Positions 12,563 through 24,921 are shown, counted from the first letter of the stretch. The stretch is DNA of 64,000 bases from Rhynchosporium graminicola (GCA_900074885.1 FJUW01000010.1:759394-823393); one strand, 5' to 3'. Translations and numbers: made by a program. The notes: a model not told the origin generated them from the letters alone.

Positions 12563-14572
12563 TTAACAGGGTATCACGAAGTCTCCAATGTAGTGTTCTT
12601 GACGAAGTTGGCTTATGTCCATGAACTTCTTTTCGAACGCTTCGACTGGTATCATAGCTTTTCCTACGAGCGTGAAATGACCTTTATCCGTCAATCTACT
12701 CCTGCCTTGTTGAATGCGATTTTTAATTGAAATACGCTGATACCCCAACGGCAGGGGACGAAGCACAAAGAAATTACAGTCGAATCTGTTGCCTGCCCTG
12801 GCGGGAAAAGTACTCTGCTCTGGGAGCCCATAGATCAAGTCCCCAATGAGAGTGTCTGCCGGCATAACGTATAGCGAAGCAGCGGAGCTGTCAAGTCTTA
12901 CAATCGCTCTGCTTGCTAGAAGCTTCACCAGCTCGAGCTCAGATATGAGATAGGAAGTTGACCGTCTGAAACTTGGAGTGGAAATTCTGGGTGAGTCTGA
13001 TGAGGCCGCCATGGAAAAGAATCTCTGATTCGAAGCAACTCTTGCTGATCGTATATGTTTTCCTGCGGGATGTAATGGCTGAAGTTCGAAAAAATCTGCA
13101 GTACCTGGAAGTTGCTCCTCAATTCAGAAGCAATTAAAATACTACGGACATGATTAATTTCGCCGAACGGCATAAGCCCGAGCCTGATCGTCCGCTGTGT
13201 CAACTTGACTGGGGTTAAACAGGCGTTACACATAGACATCGCAGGATCCAATTTCGAATAGTCTAGAGATATTTGACTCAAAGGAGAGATGATAGGAATC
13301 GATAGGGCCCGAGACCAGTCGGGTACCCAAGATGGAAGGTCTTTCGTCAATTGTAACCTGAAAATCTCGCCTCCAGCATGACAAAGTGTTGCGAGGATAT
13401 GGGTTTGGTTTGTGTCACGTGACTTGAGTCACGTGTGTGATCCGTGCTGATATTCCTAGATAATATCTTCGGTCAACTCTCTATAGTAATTAGTACTGTA
13501 ATACAATATACAATATTCAACTACTCTATGCCTTACTCTGAAGATTAACGTAACCTTGCGATACAAAGTACTTTCCACGCTCGCTTGGAAATTCATAGTC
13601 GCTAGCGTGAAATACTCTGCCGCATCCGAGAAAACATCAGCTACAGACTCCCTGTAATATACGATCACTTTATGAGATTCCATAGGTAGGTGTGGTTTGG
13701 TGATAGCCAGATGTTCATAGACAAAATCGCGTATGTCCGATACTTCCAGACCTCGCCGAGTTGACAGTACCGTCATCAAAGTGGGAGAGGTTTCTTTCTG
13801 TCGCAGGATCCGAGCAGAATTCATGTCGGATAGTATATGATATCTCTGGGATGCGCTGTGTTCAGCTGGCGTTTTCTGATTCTGCTCGGGGTCGTACTTC
13901 AATAATTCAAATCGGGTCTTTCGCCATTCCCGGTGGTCCTCGCTAGCAGGATTCGCTACTAAGCTTCTAGAAAAGTCATCCCATCTAAGTTGACTTCGGC
14001 CGCAACGGACCAAAGGTATACGAGATAAAATCAATTCTTGATAGATTCAAAACTCGATTGCATCACCGCCAGGTTAGTATTTGGCTTGAGATCATTTGTC
14101 TATGTTCACGACTGACATCTTCTCGACGAATAGCCTCGAAGATTGCATCACAGTCTTCACTCGATTTCCCCAGGTAGATAACAGTAAACGCGGCGAATGA
14201 ATAGATCTGCTTCATCAATCAAACTTGAGTACTACGCTCATCCAGATTCAATTGATCGATACAGATGGCATCTGCCCAAAGCCGTAAAGCCTGCTCTTCA
14301 TGGCGAAGGTCATGTAGTGCATCGAACAAACTGTGCGTGACATGGAAGATCTGACTATTGACGGAGATCGCTCGCTTCTGGCTTACATCTCCCCGGACAT
14401 ACGAAAGTGCCGTGTAATGCTTGAATATATCATCATGACATTCAGAAAGCGCTGTATGGATCAGGCGACAATATATTTCGGATCCCTGCTTGCTGGTGTC
14501 AACAATGAGAAGACGGATGGCATTGCCCCCTTCGAGAGGCGAGTAACTGAAGCTAGAGAATTGATCTTTCAT
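12563..14572 (-). pseudogene. HET-domain (heterokaryon incompatibility) pseudogene
   Basis: HET proteins act in fungal non-self recognition. The relic begins at ATG 14572, and the HET core is readable: IRLLIVD, HYTALSYVRGD (family W replaced by R), then LWADAICIDQLN. An in-frame TGA at 14219-14221 precedes the matching continuation LMKQIYSF...TVIYLGKSS. A second TGA lies at 14063-14065, followed by a one-base shift near 14020-14045, after which LSRI, CGRSQLRWDDF and RRGLEVSD resume. A 177-bp element (13387-13563) splits the gene upstream of the LPSWVPDWS motif. Another frame change near 13010-13025 is needed to reach the C-terminal FVLRPL and HFTLVG region. At least two stops, two to three frameshifts and one insertion make function as a full HET protein very unlikely. 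Confidence 0.85.
13387..13563. mobile_element. Solo-LTR- or MITE-like element, copy 1
   Basis: A 177-bp sequence that recurs at 30049-30226 with clear similarity along its whole length, including shared blocks such as GATATTCCTAGATAATA and TAGTAATTAGTACTGTA. It is bounded by a 5-bp direct repeat CAAAG (13382-13386 and 13564-13568). Its ends are TGTTGCGAGG and CCTTGCGATA, which form a weak inverted repeat differing only by transitions. It has no coding capacity. The TG start, 5-bp duplication and length fit a solo LTR; a MITE is the alternative. It interrupts the HET pseudogene. Confidence 0.8.
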
Positions 14573-16656
14573 ACTGAAGCGATTGACTTTCTGTCGTCTT
14601 GATGTGAACCAAGCCGCAGAGGAGATCTGCGAGGCTCGTGAAATAATGCAGCGAATGCTGACTAACTGCAGGGTCATTCTTCTTAGGTCCTACTCTTTGC
14701 GATTCACAATGAATAATAGGAAAGATATAAAAAATGCAGAAACAAGGACCACAAGGATTGAAAATGGGAGACTAGAAGCGTGTGACCCAAGATACATGAC
14801 CAATTGGTAGAAACGCGAGACACGTGCTTTAGACAGATAAAATCTTCTGCCATCGACAGAGACATAGCACAGCAAAACGTGCACACAAGCAAAAGATGAT
14901 TCGAGTGACTGTTTCAAGAATAGGACTTATTGAAGAAACTAGAAGGAAAAAAAAAGGACCGAATGGAATGGGCAAGAAACAGCCGAGACAGTAGTGAATC
15001 TGAATCACGATTAACCAAGCAGCACGCTATCTTGGCACGAATGCTCTTCCGAAGTCTCGACCGAATGAATGATGACTTCATCTTGGGAAATGCAGACCAT
15101 CCAGTCCATCTAAGCTTTCATGAATTGGCAGCCGGCATGTTGCTCATCAGGGGCTGGGAAATTAAAGGGGGACAGAGAGGGCTTACGCTATCCGGCCTTG
15201 ATGACTAAGCAAGCATCGGCTACTAAGCGCGAAAATCGAAGAGCTCGGCGCATTCCACGCTGCTTAGATCCAACATGCTCAATCTGGTTATGGTTACACA
15301 GTAGCATGCACTTTATGGCAACGGCAACCTACAGTATCTACTGCTTACCAGTAATCCCTTCTCCAACATATTGTGCGTTCCCAAACCCAAGCGATTCAAG
15401 TCTGGTAGTGACTTTAGCGGTTCGTCCCTGTTCTCGAGTCTCTAAAGGACGTGCAGCCTTTCTATCCGGAATACAGTACTCGCCAGACGGCTCATTGCAT
15501 ATATGGGAATCAAGGCGCTCAATATACAAGAATACGATGCTAAGCTTTGCCAAGCTATGCGCCAAAATGCTTACTTACATGGTGACCAGGTCACACTGAA
15601 AGCTGACGTAGCTTCTCCGGGGCATGGGATCATCGATGTTCCGGGCTTCATGAGCGAAGCATGATTTGCCGATGCCGCAGGAGAACCGCGGATGGATGAG
15701 TGTTTCCTATCGTTAAAGCTGAAGAATATCCGTCAAATTTTAAGCGAAGGCTGGAATCTACAATGTTTCGAATTCACAGGGATAATGCAGTAAGCTCGCC
15801 CAGATCCTGAGGCGTTAGCAAGCCGTCCACTCGCGTGGATCTTGAGACTTCATCTCATGCTTTACATACCTCAAGTACGTCGCGGCAGCGTATATTGCCG
15901 ATCAAAGGGCAAAGGGATTCTTTCTGACTGTTTATCGATGTCTGAGGGAGAGCATATACTGGCATGCACTGCAAGCCCTCCTTACATCCCCATTCTCAAG
16001 CCTAGACAAATAGCCTCGGCGTCCATTTGATAGCCAGTGACAGCCTCGAGTCATTGCCAGGAGAAAATCCTTATTGGCTCTACCTGAGACCACCACTTAT
16101 TATTATCGAACGAGTGGCTCCACCCTCGTCCCAGGTCGCCGATGGTATCTCCCGCATCTCTACGGAGACTCGTCCGCTCATAAACATTGGTCGCGTGTCC
16201 TGGAGCCAGAGCGAGGATATGTCCGTATTGAGTCCTACAGGGGCACATGAGGAACCGGGGAGATGGTCCCGGGATTGGTGCCACCTGCACAGTTCGAGCC
16301 TCCACTCCTGTGATCCACGATATTGTACTGTACTGTACCTGGACTGGGCCACGAGTACAAGACTCTCCGTTCCGAATGCGCTTGTAATAAGACCCTGCCG
16401 CTCCTCCTTTCATCCTGTATTTTGGCACCTCCATCTTACATTGTTTCTCGCCATCAACTCAACTGTGGATGTACCAACGAACGTTCTTCTCTAGAGTGAA
16501 AGGTTATCGATCGATTTTAGCTTCCTGGAAACCTTCGGACGCTGCCAAGATAGTGCGTGCACACGCCGTCATCTGCCAAGACTGTAAATTACTTGCACCA
16601 ACCCGCACTTTGAATCAACAAAAGGTAATATCATAAGTTCATAACTGTGCAACAAC
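14573..16656. other. Spacer between HET relic and LicD-like gene
   Basis: Two kilobases with only short, unremarkable ORFs. I recognise no gene, repeat or RNA. The right end must contain the promoter of the LicD-like gene. Confidence 0.5.
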
Positions 16657-18304
16657 ATGCGGCTTATATGGCTGCTCGCCCTTCCCGCCGCCCTCTCGCT
16701 CTCGATAGTTTCGGCACTTGCTATACGGGAACGACATGCGGACCTCTACAGTGTTCGAACGCGTATTCACAAGGATCTGTTGAGTGGGAAGGGCGGCGAT
16801 GCAGCAAAGAAATATTTTCGTGAGTAGTCCCCCGTCGCGGGCCCCTACTTTGTGAATGCCTGTCTGCTAATTCGTTTCGATAGATGAGAGCACGTATGTA
16901 TCTATCTATGCGAAGAATACCCTGCTCCCCACGGAGGCAAAACTTTACAAGCGCTGACTCTGTTCGATCAGATTTCACCCACATTATGACGGCCGGTAAG
17001 CCCGAGCAGCTTGGTTCCATAGTACTGGCACCCGATGCTAAGTGTTATGATAGATTTGCAGACCATCAATTAGGCTACCAAGAACGAAAAAAAGCTTTAT
17101 CGAATCTCGTCCAAACCTACCTAGCAACGTTTTCAGACCTCGGAGTGGAGACATGGCTGATGCACGGTACACTGTTGGGTTGGTGGTGGAATCGAAAGGT
17201 CGTTGCAAACAGAAGCATTGCAGGTCATTCTAGCTGACGACATGTTCGCAGCTTCTACCATGGGATTCCGACTCGGATGTCCAAGTTACCGAAGCCTCGA
17301 TGCACTACCTCGCTTCGTACTACAACATGTCTGTATTTCATTACAAGACTCCTCGAATTCCTGAAGGCCGGGATTATATGTTGGAAGTAAACCCAAATTA
17401 CGTCAATAGGGAACAAACAGACACATTTAATGTCATTGATGCCAGATGGGTGGATACTTCGACCGGACTCTTCATTGATATCACAACTGCACGCTACAAC
17501 CATACACACCCGGCAGGATTGGGCATGCTAAGCTGCAAAGATGGGCATGAATACAGAGTATGGCCCTGGTCGAGGTATAGGGCAAAGTGCTGACAGTTTC
17601 TAGGATTCATATATCTTTCCGCTCCGGGACACATTCTTTGAAGGGATGCCAGCAAAGATCCCGGTTGGATATAAGGCGCTTTTGGAAGCGGAATATAAGG
17701 AGAAGGCGTTGACCTCGAAATACTTTGCAGGGTAGGGGTACTCGCCAGATTTATAATATCGTACTTACGCTTTTTTAGCCACCGCTTTGACGATCAGAAA
17801 TATGAGTGGATTCCTGTACTTTCCAAAGGATTAAGGAAAGAAGAGGCCGATAAGATAAAGCCTAAGAAGGAAGTGTCTAAGACGGGACAGATCAAACAGA
17901 AAGAAGCTAAACAGGACGATCAAAAGCTCCAACCTGCGAAGCAAGCAACGCCATCAGCTCAAGAACAGCAGAAACCGAATGGAAATGACAGAGCTACCCC
18001 TTCCACTCCCCAACCAAAGAAGGACGCTTCGACCCCGCCCACATCCCAGATGCCAGTGCCAGTCGAGATAAACTCAGAAAAAGGCGAGGTCTCGAAAGTA
18101 GCTAAGCCACAACAACCTGCAGTTCAGCGCGTTGCTGAAGAGAAGATGGCGAAGAAGGAAATCAAGAAAGAAGAGACGAAGATGAAGACGGAGGAGAAGA
18201 GGAAGATGCTTGAAGAAAAAGCTCTCATGAAAGAGGATAAAAGACTTGCAAGTCAGAAAAAATCTGACGAGAAAATTGCTGCTATCGAAGCCAAACAGGT
18301 TTGA
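16657..18304 (+). CDS. LicD/Mnn4-like phosphotransferase-family protein
   Basis: Seven exons: 16657-16819, 16884-16893, 16972-16995, 17054-17198, 17252-17557, 17604-17731 and 17779-18304, giving 433 aa. The LicD (fukutin-like) fold is nucleotidyl/phosphotransferase-like. The yeast relative Mnn4 is needed for mannosylphosphate transfer to glycans, so a Golgi glycan role is likely. An N-terminal hydrophobic segment (residues ~3-22) acts as signal peptide or anchor. Family motifs are FHEST, HYDGRFAD, ETWLMHGTLLGWWWNRK (98-114), the metal-binding WDSDSD (118-123), RDYMLEVNPNYV, LFIDITTARYNHTHPAG and CKDGHEY. The tail after ~260 is Lys/Glu/Gln-rich, as in Mnn4. Exon 2 is only 10 nt and exon 3 only 24 nt, yet both are required to read FHESTFHPHYDGRF. 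Confidence 0.88.
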
Positions 18305-19499
18305 AGTGCAAGACAGCGACAGTCCCCGAAATTGGTGGGCTGGACTCACTTCGACGCCAACGACGTGAGTTGATGTGAGCTTCATAAACGAACGAAGCGA
18401 CTCGAGATATGAGATGAGCTGGATACTACGACTACGTCCAGCACATCGTCATCGAAAACATGTCCTAAGCTGTATTGGAAATCTTATAGGACGATCGTCT
18501 TTGTCAGAGCTTGCGGGCTGGGGAAGATCATATCAGACCATCTAGGTAAATTATTAGAATTATTTGGATGAATACACAGGACAACGAGATTATTATCGAT
18601 AGACACATCGAATACGATGAAGTGTCTTGGATGTATTGTATAGTAATGTGTAGCTGCGAAACATAGAATGGAGTTCCATTTTTATACCTCAAGTATATGC
18701 ATTGGGAGCAGCTGTATCTGGAAACGTGATCATCGATTGATCACGTCCATGATATTTTTCGTATCAACAAAATCACTTCAAGAAGAGTAAGTTCTTGTCC
18801 GTGAGGTCTTTTATTTACGGGTCTTCATCCACATCCGTTGCGAGTCCAACGTCGATGCAACAAGCATGTTAGCCTCCAGGGATCGGTTGCCAACACGTGC
18901 CACGCCCCCTTTCCCTGGAAACCTCGCTTAGCCGCCCATCAAACGTCGCACTCATCTGATCCTTAAACCTCACACACCTGACGTCTCCAAAATCGTCCGA
19001 ATTACGGGCACACGAGCCGCATGGCGTATCGCTTGCAGCATCTTTGTTCTTCATCTGGCAACATGATTCATTTTCGCCATCGTGTATTTCTCGACCCATA
19101 TCTTCTACCCAGGTCTATTGGCTACGCTTATCAGTGTTGCTGTGGTTGTGGATCCCTTTCACGGAGGTGAAAACCTGAGATGAGATGAGATGAGATGAAA
19201 GGAGATGCGGTGAATACGTGCGTCTAGCTTGATGTGACCGTCTGATCATATCGGATGTGCAGGTTCTTAGAAACGGTATAAGAGGAGGAGGATCGTCGTT
19301 TTCTACTGTTCGTGTTTTATTAAAGCATTCATTCTTTCGCTATCACATTCTCTTCTTCCAGCTGTGCTGTTGTTTACATATTTGCTTTCCACATTCGCTA
19401 GGTCGATAAAGAATTCCTCTTTCTCACTGCCAATATATACCTCAAACCTGAAGATATTGCATATCTTATTTAATCCAAGAAATCGCTGCATCAGCAAAC
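18305..19499. other. Spacer with GAGAT repeat
   Basis: It holds the 3' flank of the LicD-like gene and the upstream region of the small secreted protein gene. A GAGAT pentanucleotide run lies at 19177-19199. No gene is recognised. Confidence 0.55.
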
Positions 19500-20030
19500 A
19501 TGCACTTCTCAACCACCACTCTCTTCTTCGCCCTCTTCACCACCACTTCTCTCTCCGCCCCAGTCTCCACCCCCAACCTCGCACACTCCATCAAATCCCG
19601 CGCCCTGACCTCCGTGCCCTACAACACCTTCTCCATTTCCTCCGGCGTCGGCGGCTCCGCCCTCTCAGAAGCCAACACTGCATTCCCCATCACGCCCTCC
19701 TCCTCCACTTCCGCCTCCGATCTCTCCATCATCAACGCCGCCGCAAAGGTTTCCGAACAAGCCGAAGTCGGTACCGGCGGATTCAACGACGCGATCGCCG
19801 CCGCTGGCGGCCAAGGAACCACGGAGGGCAAAGCGCTGCAGGTTGGCAAGATCAAGAATAAGGTGCTGAAATTGCAGACTGATGTTTTGAGGTTGGAGAT
19901 CCAGGCTGCGAAGGGGAAGGGCGGGTTGGATGCCCAGATTCAGCAGCAGAAGACGAAGTTGGCGGCGAATGTTAAGCTGGATGAGGCGAACAAGGGGGTG
20001 ACTAGTAAGGGTATTAATTTTGCTGGGTAG
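19500..20030 (+). CDS. Small secreted protein, function unknown
   Basis: Single exon, 176 aa. The first ~20 residues (MHFSTTTLFFALFTTTSLSA) form a good signal peptide. The mature part is Ser/Ala/Gly-rich at the N side. Its C-terminal half is Lys/Gln-rich and probably helical (heptad-like VLKLQTDVLRLEIQAAKG, then IQQQKTKLAANVKL). It contains no cysteine, so it is not a disulfide-stabilised effector. Codon use is strongly C-ending in the first half, unlike the surrounding spacers, which supports it being a real, well-expressed gene. No domain is recognised; a cell-wall or extracellular role is only an inference from secretion. Confidence 0.75.
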   Translation: MHFSTTTLFFALFTTTSLSAPVSTPNLAHSIKSRALTSVPYNTFSISSGVGGSALSEANTAFPITPSSSTSASDLSIINAAAKVSEQAEVGTGGFNDAIAAAGGQGTTEGKALQVGKIKNKVLKLQTDVLRLEIQAAKGKGGLDAQIQQQKTKLAANVKLDEANKGVTSKGINFAG

Positions 20031-20895
20031 GTAGGGTGTTTGTCGTTGTCTAGATTGGGTGATGTGGTTAGAAATATGGGTTTTGCTATGCTTTTCCTTG
20101 GAATGGGAACTTCATAATGCTTTCGGATGGAGTGTGAGAAGTATTTATTAGCCAATATCATAAGAGAGATCAGAAAGGGGGGCAGAAACTCCGATACCAT
20201 AAATCTGATGGCCGAATGGATAATTATATCAACTATTGATTTTGGTCACTCGAGCACTTTACTTTCTTATTCGTCAACCGAAGCAAGCTTCCTCTCAGTT
20301 TTGGCAGACAGACTTGAAGAAAAATTTAATGTTTTATCCTCCACATCTAACACCCAGTCCTCCTTGTGATAGATGCATCGCCGAAGAAGTCTAAACCTCA
20401 ACAGTCTCACGGAAACTATGAGAACGTTTCCATATTACTCACTTACTCTATTGAATACTTGACATATAATAGCCAAATATCTAGCTAACACATCTAGAAA
20501 GAAGTGACCTTCACTCAACGACAACGAAATCGATTTGCAATCAAGAACATAAGACACAGCGAGCAAGAGGCACTTTCACAGACGTGTTCTTTGCTCCTTT
20601 GCCAAAATTGATCAATTCGCCAAAGTGCCTTCGTAGTCTTCATGAATCAATTCCACCTAGGTACTTCAGGAGCTCTCCCACTTTGCCAAGCGAGCTCAGT
20701 CCTGTCCTTCTCGTTCCTCCGAAACTACCTATGTCAAGAAGGTACCGTGAGATTCAAAGATGATCCAGAGCAGAAACCAGATAGCAAGACTCCAGTTTCA
20801 GGTCTGAGTTCGATCATGTACCCGCATCTTTAGGGTTCTATCAACTCTAGATGTTGTGATCACATACAGAGCTGATAACACGTCCGCACCTCGCT
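20031..20895. other. Spacer
   Basis: No coding frame, RNA or repeat of note is recognised between the secreted protein gene and the RNase III relic. Confidence 0.5.
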
Positions 20896-21465
20896 TCAGA
20901 CCAGCTTGAAGCCCTTCATCGCAACCACCACGACTTCGAGGTCCGCGCTGGGATCCAGATACACGGCACCAATCGCCGCTTCCATAGTATCCGCCGTGAC
21001 ATGCGGAGGCACAGCTCCATTGCGATAACTCTGGTGCTTGTGAACGGACTGCGCGACACCGCACACGCCCGGCCTTGTGCAATGCGGTTTCGATCACTCG
21101 AAATAGACGCGAGGGTTGTCTGAGCATGCATGTTCTATACCAGATACGATGCGAAGGTCAGTATCTCTCAACTTAAATCACAAGTGACGTGGTAACCGGG
21201 CTGGGGATCGACGATGAGAATATCAGAATTGTGTGAAAAGCAAACTTACGACGCGAATCTTGAACTCCGTACCAGCCGCTCGGCAATGCTAGACTGAGAA
21301 CCGAGTCTCCGAGCATCGCTAGCCTTCCGTTGCCGTTGAGGATCTTGCCGTCTCCCGATCTCTTCAACCCCGTTCCTTACTGTTCGGAGAGCTTCTTGGG
21401 GAAGTGTCAGGTCAATAGATGCATGGCCTAGCTTTCGTTCGAGCTTTGGATAGCGTTCTATTCAT
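20896..21465 (-). pseudogene. RNase III-domain pseudogene
   Basis: The RNase III signature is readable but spread over shifting frames. It runs EALRT, then NGNGRLAMLGDSVLSLAL (the NxRLxxLGDxVL helix), WYGV, a GTAAGT donor at 21250-21245 with an acceptor near 21137, then LASISSDRNRIAQGR, and finally VPPHVTADTMEAAIGAVYLDP (frame ending at stop 20896-20898). One frame change is needed before GNGRL. Two compensating changes are needed around SISSDRN, whose frame otherwise meets a TGA. The length would match the small RNase III-domain proteins common in filamentous fungi. It is most likely a decayed gene; assembly indels could mimic this. Confidence 0.7.
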
Positions 21466-23334
21466 AGGACCCGGACGCCGGCAGCCAGTCTCCTAGCCTT
21501 CGCAGTCTTGCTGCGTGTCGTTGTGCTGGGATCGTGAAGGTACGGTATAGCAGGATGCCGTGGAGAGCTGGAGTCGGAAATCGAGGACGTGTGTATTTGC
21601 TGGGGTGAAGAAGAAATCAAGGTTGTGCGCACAAATCCGGGAAAGAAAAAAAAAAAAAAAAATGAATAGTAGACTCGCTCATCAGAGCACTTCGAATGTA
21701 CCAGAGGAGATCGTGTGAGTTGCCGAAAATGCTCAAGGCTTCTCATCTGTTGTCCTTTGAGGAAAAAAGGAAAATTGGGGGAATTTGTAAAATAGGCCGT
21801 AGCAAGCAAATAAGTGAAAAAGCCTGAATTCGACACTGATCAGCCCATTGACTTGACTTAGTGAGACTTATAGCTGTCCAGCTTCGAAGCTGAGACGCTG
21901 TACATCATCCACGTCGGATGCTGGTGAGCTCTACTAGGGATAGTGAATTCGGCCTGGCTATGATTAAAAAAAATCTACAAGGAGGAGTCCTGAACAGAAG
22001 GGCAGGGAGAAACAGCAGTATCGAAAGGAGATAAAAATAGAGCAGGGAGTGACTTTTACACATCGCATCATGTTTGCTTGTGTGCTATTAGCATGCTACT
22101 TAGTTATTCCCGACAATGGTCGATTGTGTGACTTCTCCTACATGATGTAAGTTTGCTAACAATCGAAGCACTTTTGTGACAAAACTTCAAAATGAACGAC
22201 CTGACAGGGTTCAGAAGGTCTAGAAGAGCTTGGGGCTTATAACAGAAGTTTGCAGGTGTTATACTAGATATACTTTGAGTCGCGTGCAAATAAGCAAATT
22301 TGGCTTGCGGTGACTTGTTGCATCATCGAGCTCATCGCTAGCCACTCAATATATTGCCCTCGGATTTTGATGCCAGAAACGCATGCTACAACGACGTTGC
22401 TGATAAAGGGATACCGAAATTATCTATTTAAATGCTTTGAGTCAAGGCATAGAGCAATAGGCATGCGTCGCAGCTTGTAATGATGACTCTTAGCCGACAT
22501 GTGTGACCATCGTCCTGACAGCCTCTCTTAAAGCACTTTCGTGCCATCTACGAGAAACTTGGATCCGTCCTCCAGACAAATTGGAAACAGGGCCAATGTA
22601 AGCGAGTAAAGGGCAAGCAAACGACCCATATGAGTGCGGTAAGCTGACTTAACGTGGGACTGCTTCACTGCGTGACAGACATTCATTGAAGTTGGTTTAT
22701 CTCAAAACCGAACTACCTAGGGATGGGTCTGTTTTTAGCGTAAATTTGTAGTAACCCAGAACCAGCAAAAGTTAAATGACATAAAGAGCTTGCTATGGCT
22801 GTTTCAATAATCAAAGTAGTAGATGTTAGAAAGGAATGATAACGGAAGAAGTACACGGTAAGAAGAAGGATGTAAGGGAAGGAGAGAGTTCGAGAAGGGC
22901 ACTTGCTATACTTTGGGTTCCTACTCATTACGGCGATGTGGTGAAACTTCAAATTCAGCAAAGCCATTGGGCTCATGCTTGTACGACGCTCAAATCACTT
23001 TGCGTTCCAGTACTCAGCTTCTCAGAGTTGACCCTTTCCGGGATCGAAAGGGCTGATTTCGGCCCAACATCAGTCTCGGTATTTTGACACTTGACAGATT
23101 TGACCCGAGTCCCTGAGAGCCTCCCGTCACATATCCAGCCATGGCTAAGTGCAGCGGAAGCGGCTCGACATAGAATCAAATTGAGCATGATCTATGACCC
23201 GCTGTGTCTTTGTTTCAGATCCATGTGGAATGCGTCACCCTTTTGTTTTTGTAATTGTTGTGATCGCTATCGTGAGAAACCATGCAACAAGCAAACCCCA
23301 TTTCCATGCCCAAACCCCGAAGAAAAACAACCCT
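21466..23334. other. Spacer with poly-A run
   Basis: No gene is recognised. An A-homopolymer of 17 bases lies at 21646-21662. Confidence 0.5.
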
Positions 23335-24507
23335 TCACATGACGACACCAGAGTTGCTGGCAATACGCTATTTGGAAGTATTAGTTGTTCCGTGCTTGTA
23401 TGCGGAGGAATTGGGGATGTTATAGCACTTACTGGCCAGAGCTCAGCAGCCTCCTTTCCGACTGGTCCTGTAATAGCAGATCCCTTCATCTCTCCCTTTG
23501 GGTTGACGATCTGGAAAAAAAAACGTCAGCGATTATCCCCAAAAGCAAAATCCTCATCAAACCCTCAAAAGCCGCCTCCGAGCCCTAGGCCCTCCACGTA
23601 GTTTCCCAAAACCGATATAGAATTCCACCACTCACCACACCAGCGTTGTCCTCGAAGTACAAGAAAACACCATCAGTTCGTCTCCACGGCTTGCTCTGTC
23701 TGACGATAACAGCAGGCATGACCTTCTTTCTCAGCTCAGGCTTTCCCTTCTTGACGGTCGCCATGACCATGTCACCGACACCTCCAGCAGGCAGTCTGTT
23801 GAGACGAGCTCCGATACCCTTGACGGAAATAATGTATAAATTACGTGCTCCGGAGTTGTCGCAGCAATTCATAACAGCACCGCTATTCCTCCATTAGCTT
23901 GTTTCCTGCACATTGTTCCTTTCGCATTCGATTTCATTGTTTCTGTAGGCGCGCCTTCCTGCGGAGCGCTCGGCTTCCATGCTTGCATCCAATGCTCAGC
24001 GCTGTCGCAAATCCAGGTTCGAAAGTGTGTGTGTGTGTAACAATTTCGAGAAAACGTACACTGGGAGACCGAGGGTCATCTTAAGTTTGCCACCAGGGGC
24101 ACCACGTCTGTAATTTCACGTCAGTGAAGTCCATTCCAATTCTCTGCATCCCCTCAATTCCGTCCATTCCCTCTCTCTACCCTTCAAGCAAATATTTCTT
24201 TGTTTCCTCTCTCTTGTCGCATCCTTCATCTACACCGGGGCAATATCGAAACAGGGCGCACGTACGAGATCTTTGCCATCTTATTAGTAGGTCTTTGAAG
24301 GTTCCGGGGAGTTCAAAGATTGATGCGGGTGTCGTTGAGGAAGAAAAGTTCGACGTCGTCACGATATCCAAATCCCCCTACCCTCCGAAATCTCGGACTG
24401 TGCAAAGCCCTAATCGGCTAAGCGAGCGCACTAAAAGTTAAGCCCCAGTTTTCCTGCCGGGATGCAAGGAGATTTTGATGAAGACCTCACTTGTGGACTA
24501 CGACCAT
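23335..24507 (-). CDS. 60S ribosomal protein uL14 (Rpl23)
   Basis: Five exons: 24507-24491, 24107-24060, 23882-23636, 23510-23433 and 23367-23335, giving 140 aa, the usual family length. uL14 sits at the subunit interface of the 60S subunit. The spliced protein reads [19 protein letters not shown], then [76 protein letters not shown] and [10 protein letters not shown], near identical to known fungal orthologues. Exon 1 has only 17 nt, and the first intron is long (~383 nt) and could carry regulatory or snoRNA sequence. The second intron contains a short GT-dinucleotide run near 24026-24038. The exact N-terminus (MVVVHKRG) is the least certain part. Confidence 0.92.
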
Positions 24508-24921
24508 GTCAGTTAGTACTCATCTAGGAAATGAATAATGGGCAATTAATTAGAAGTCTATGACTACTCACGAACGCGAAGCTAGGGTGAACTTAGAAGT
24601 CCAGACAGTCTACCCACAACAAAACGCACATCACCTGCAAGTCCAAGGAAGAGCAGGTTTGTATTTCAATGCTTAAATTTATGATGATACTTTTGATATC
24701 AAATCTACACAGATTACAAGCTCAAGATCCTTTCTTTCCGTCCCCAATATGACCGTCACTTTATCCTGGCTGCCTTTAAGCCTTTAAGCTGAGACTCCAA
24801 ACTCCATGCGCCTTGCTCAAAGGTACAAATACACTCGGCACTACTATGTTCATCGAGGATCCTTGACGCCGTTAGGATTACCGTCTCACGACCTTTTCTC
24901 GTACCATGCTGTCCTTCTTCC
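24508..24921. other. Spacer between RpdA 3' end and uL14 start
   Basis: 414 bases that must include the uL14 promoter and the RpdA 3' UTR. No specific site is recognised. Confidence 0.5.
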
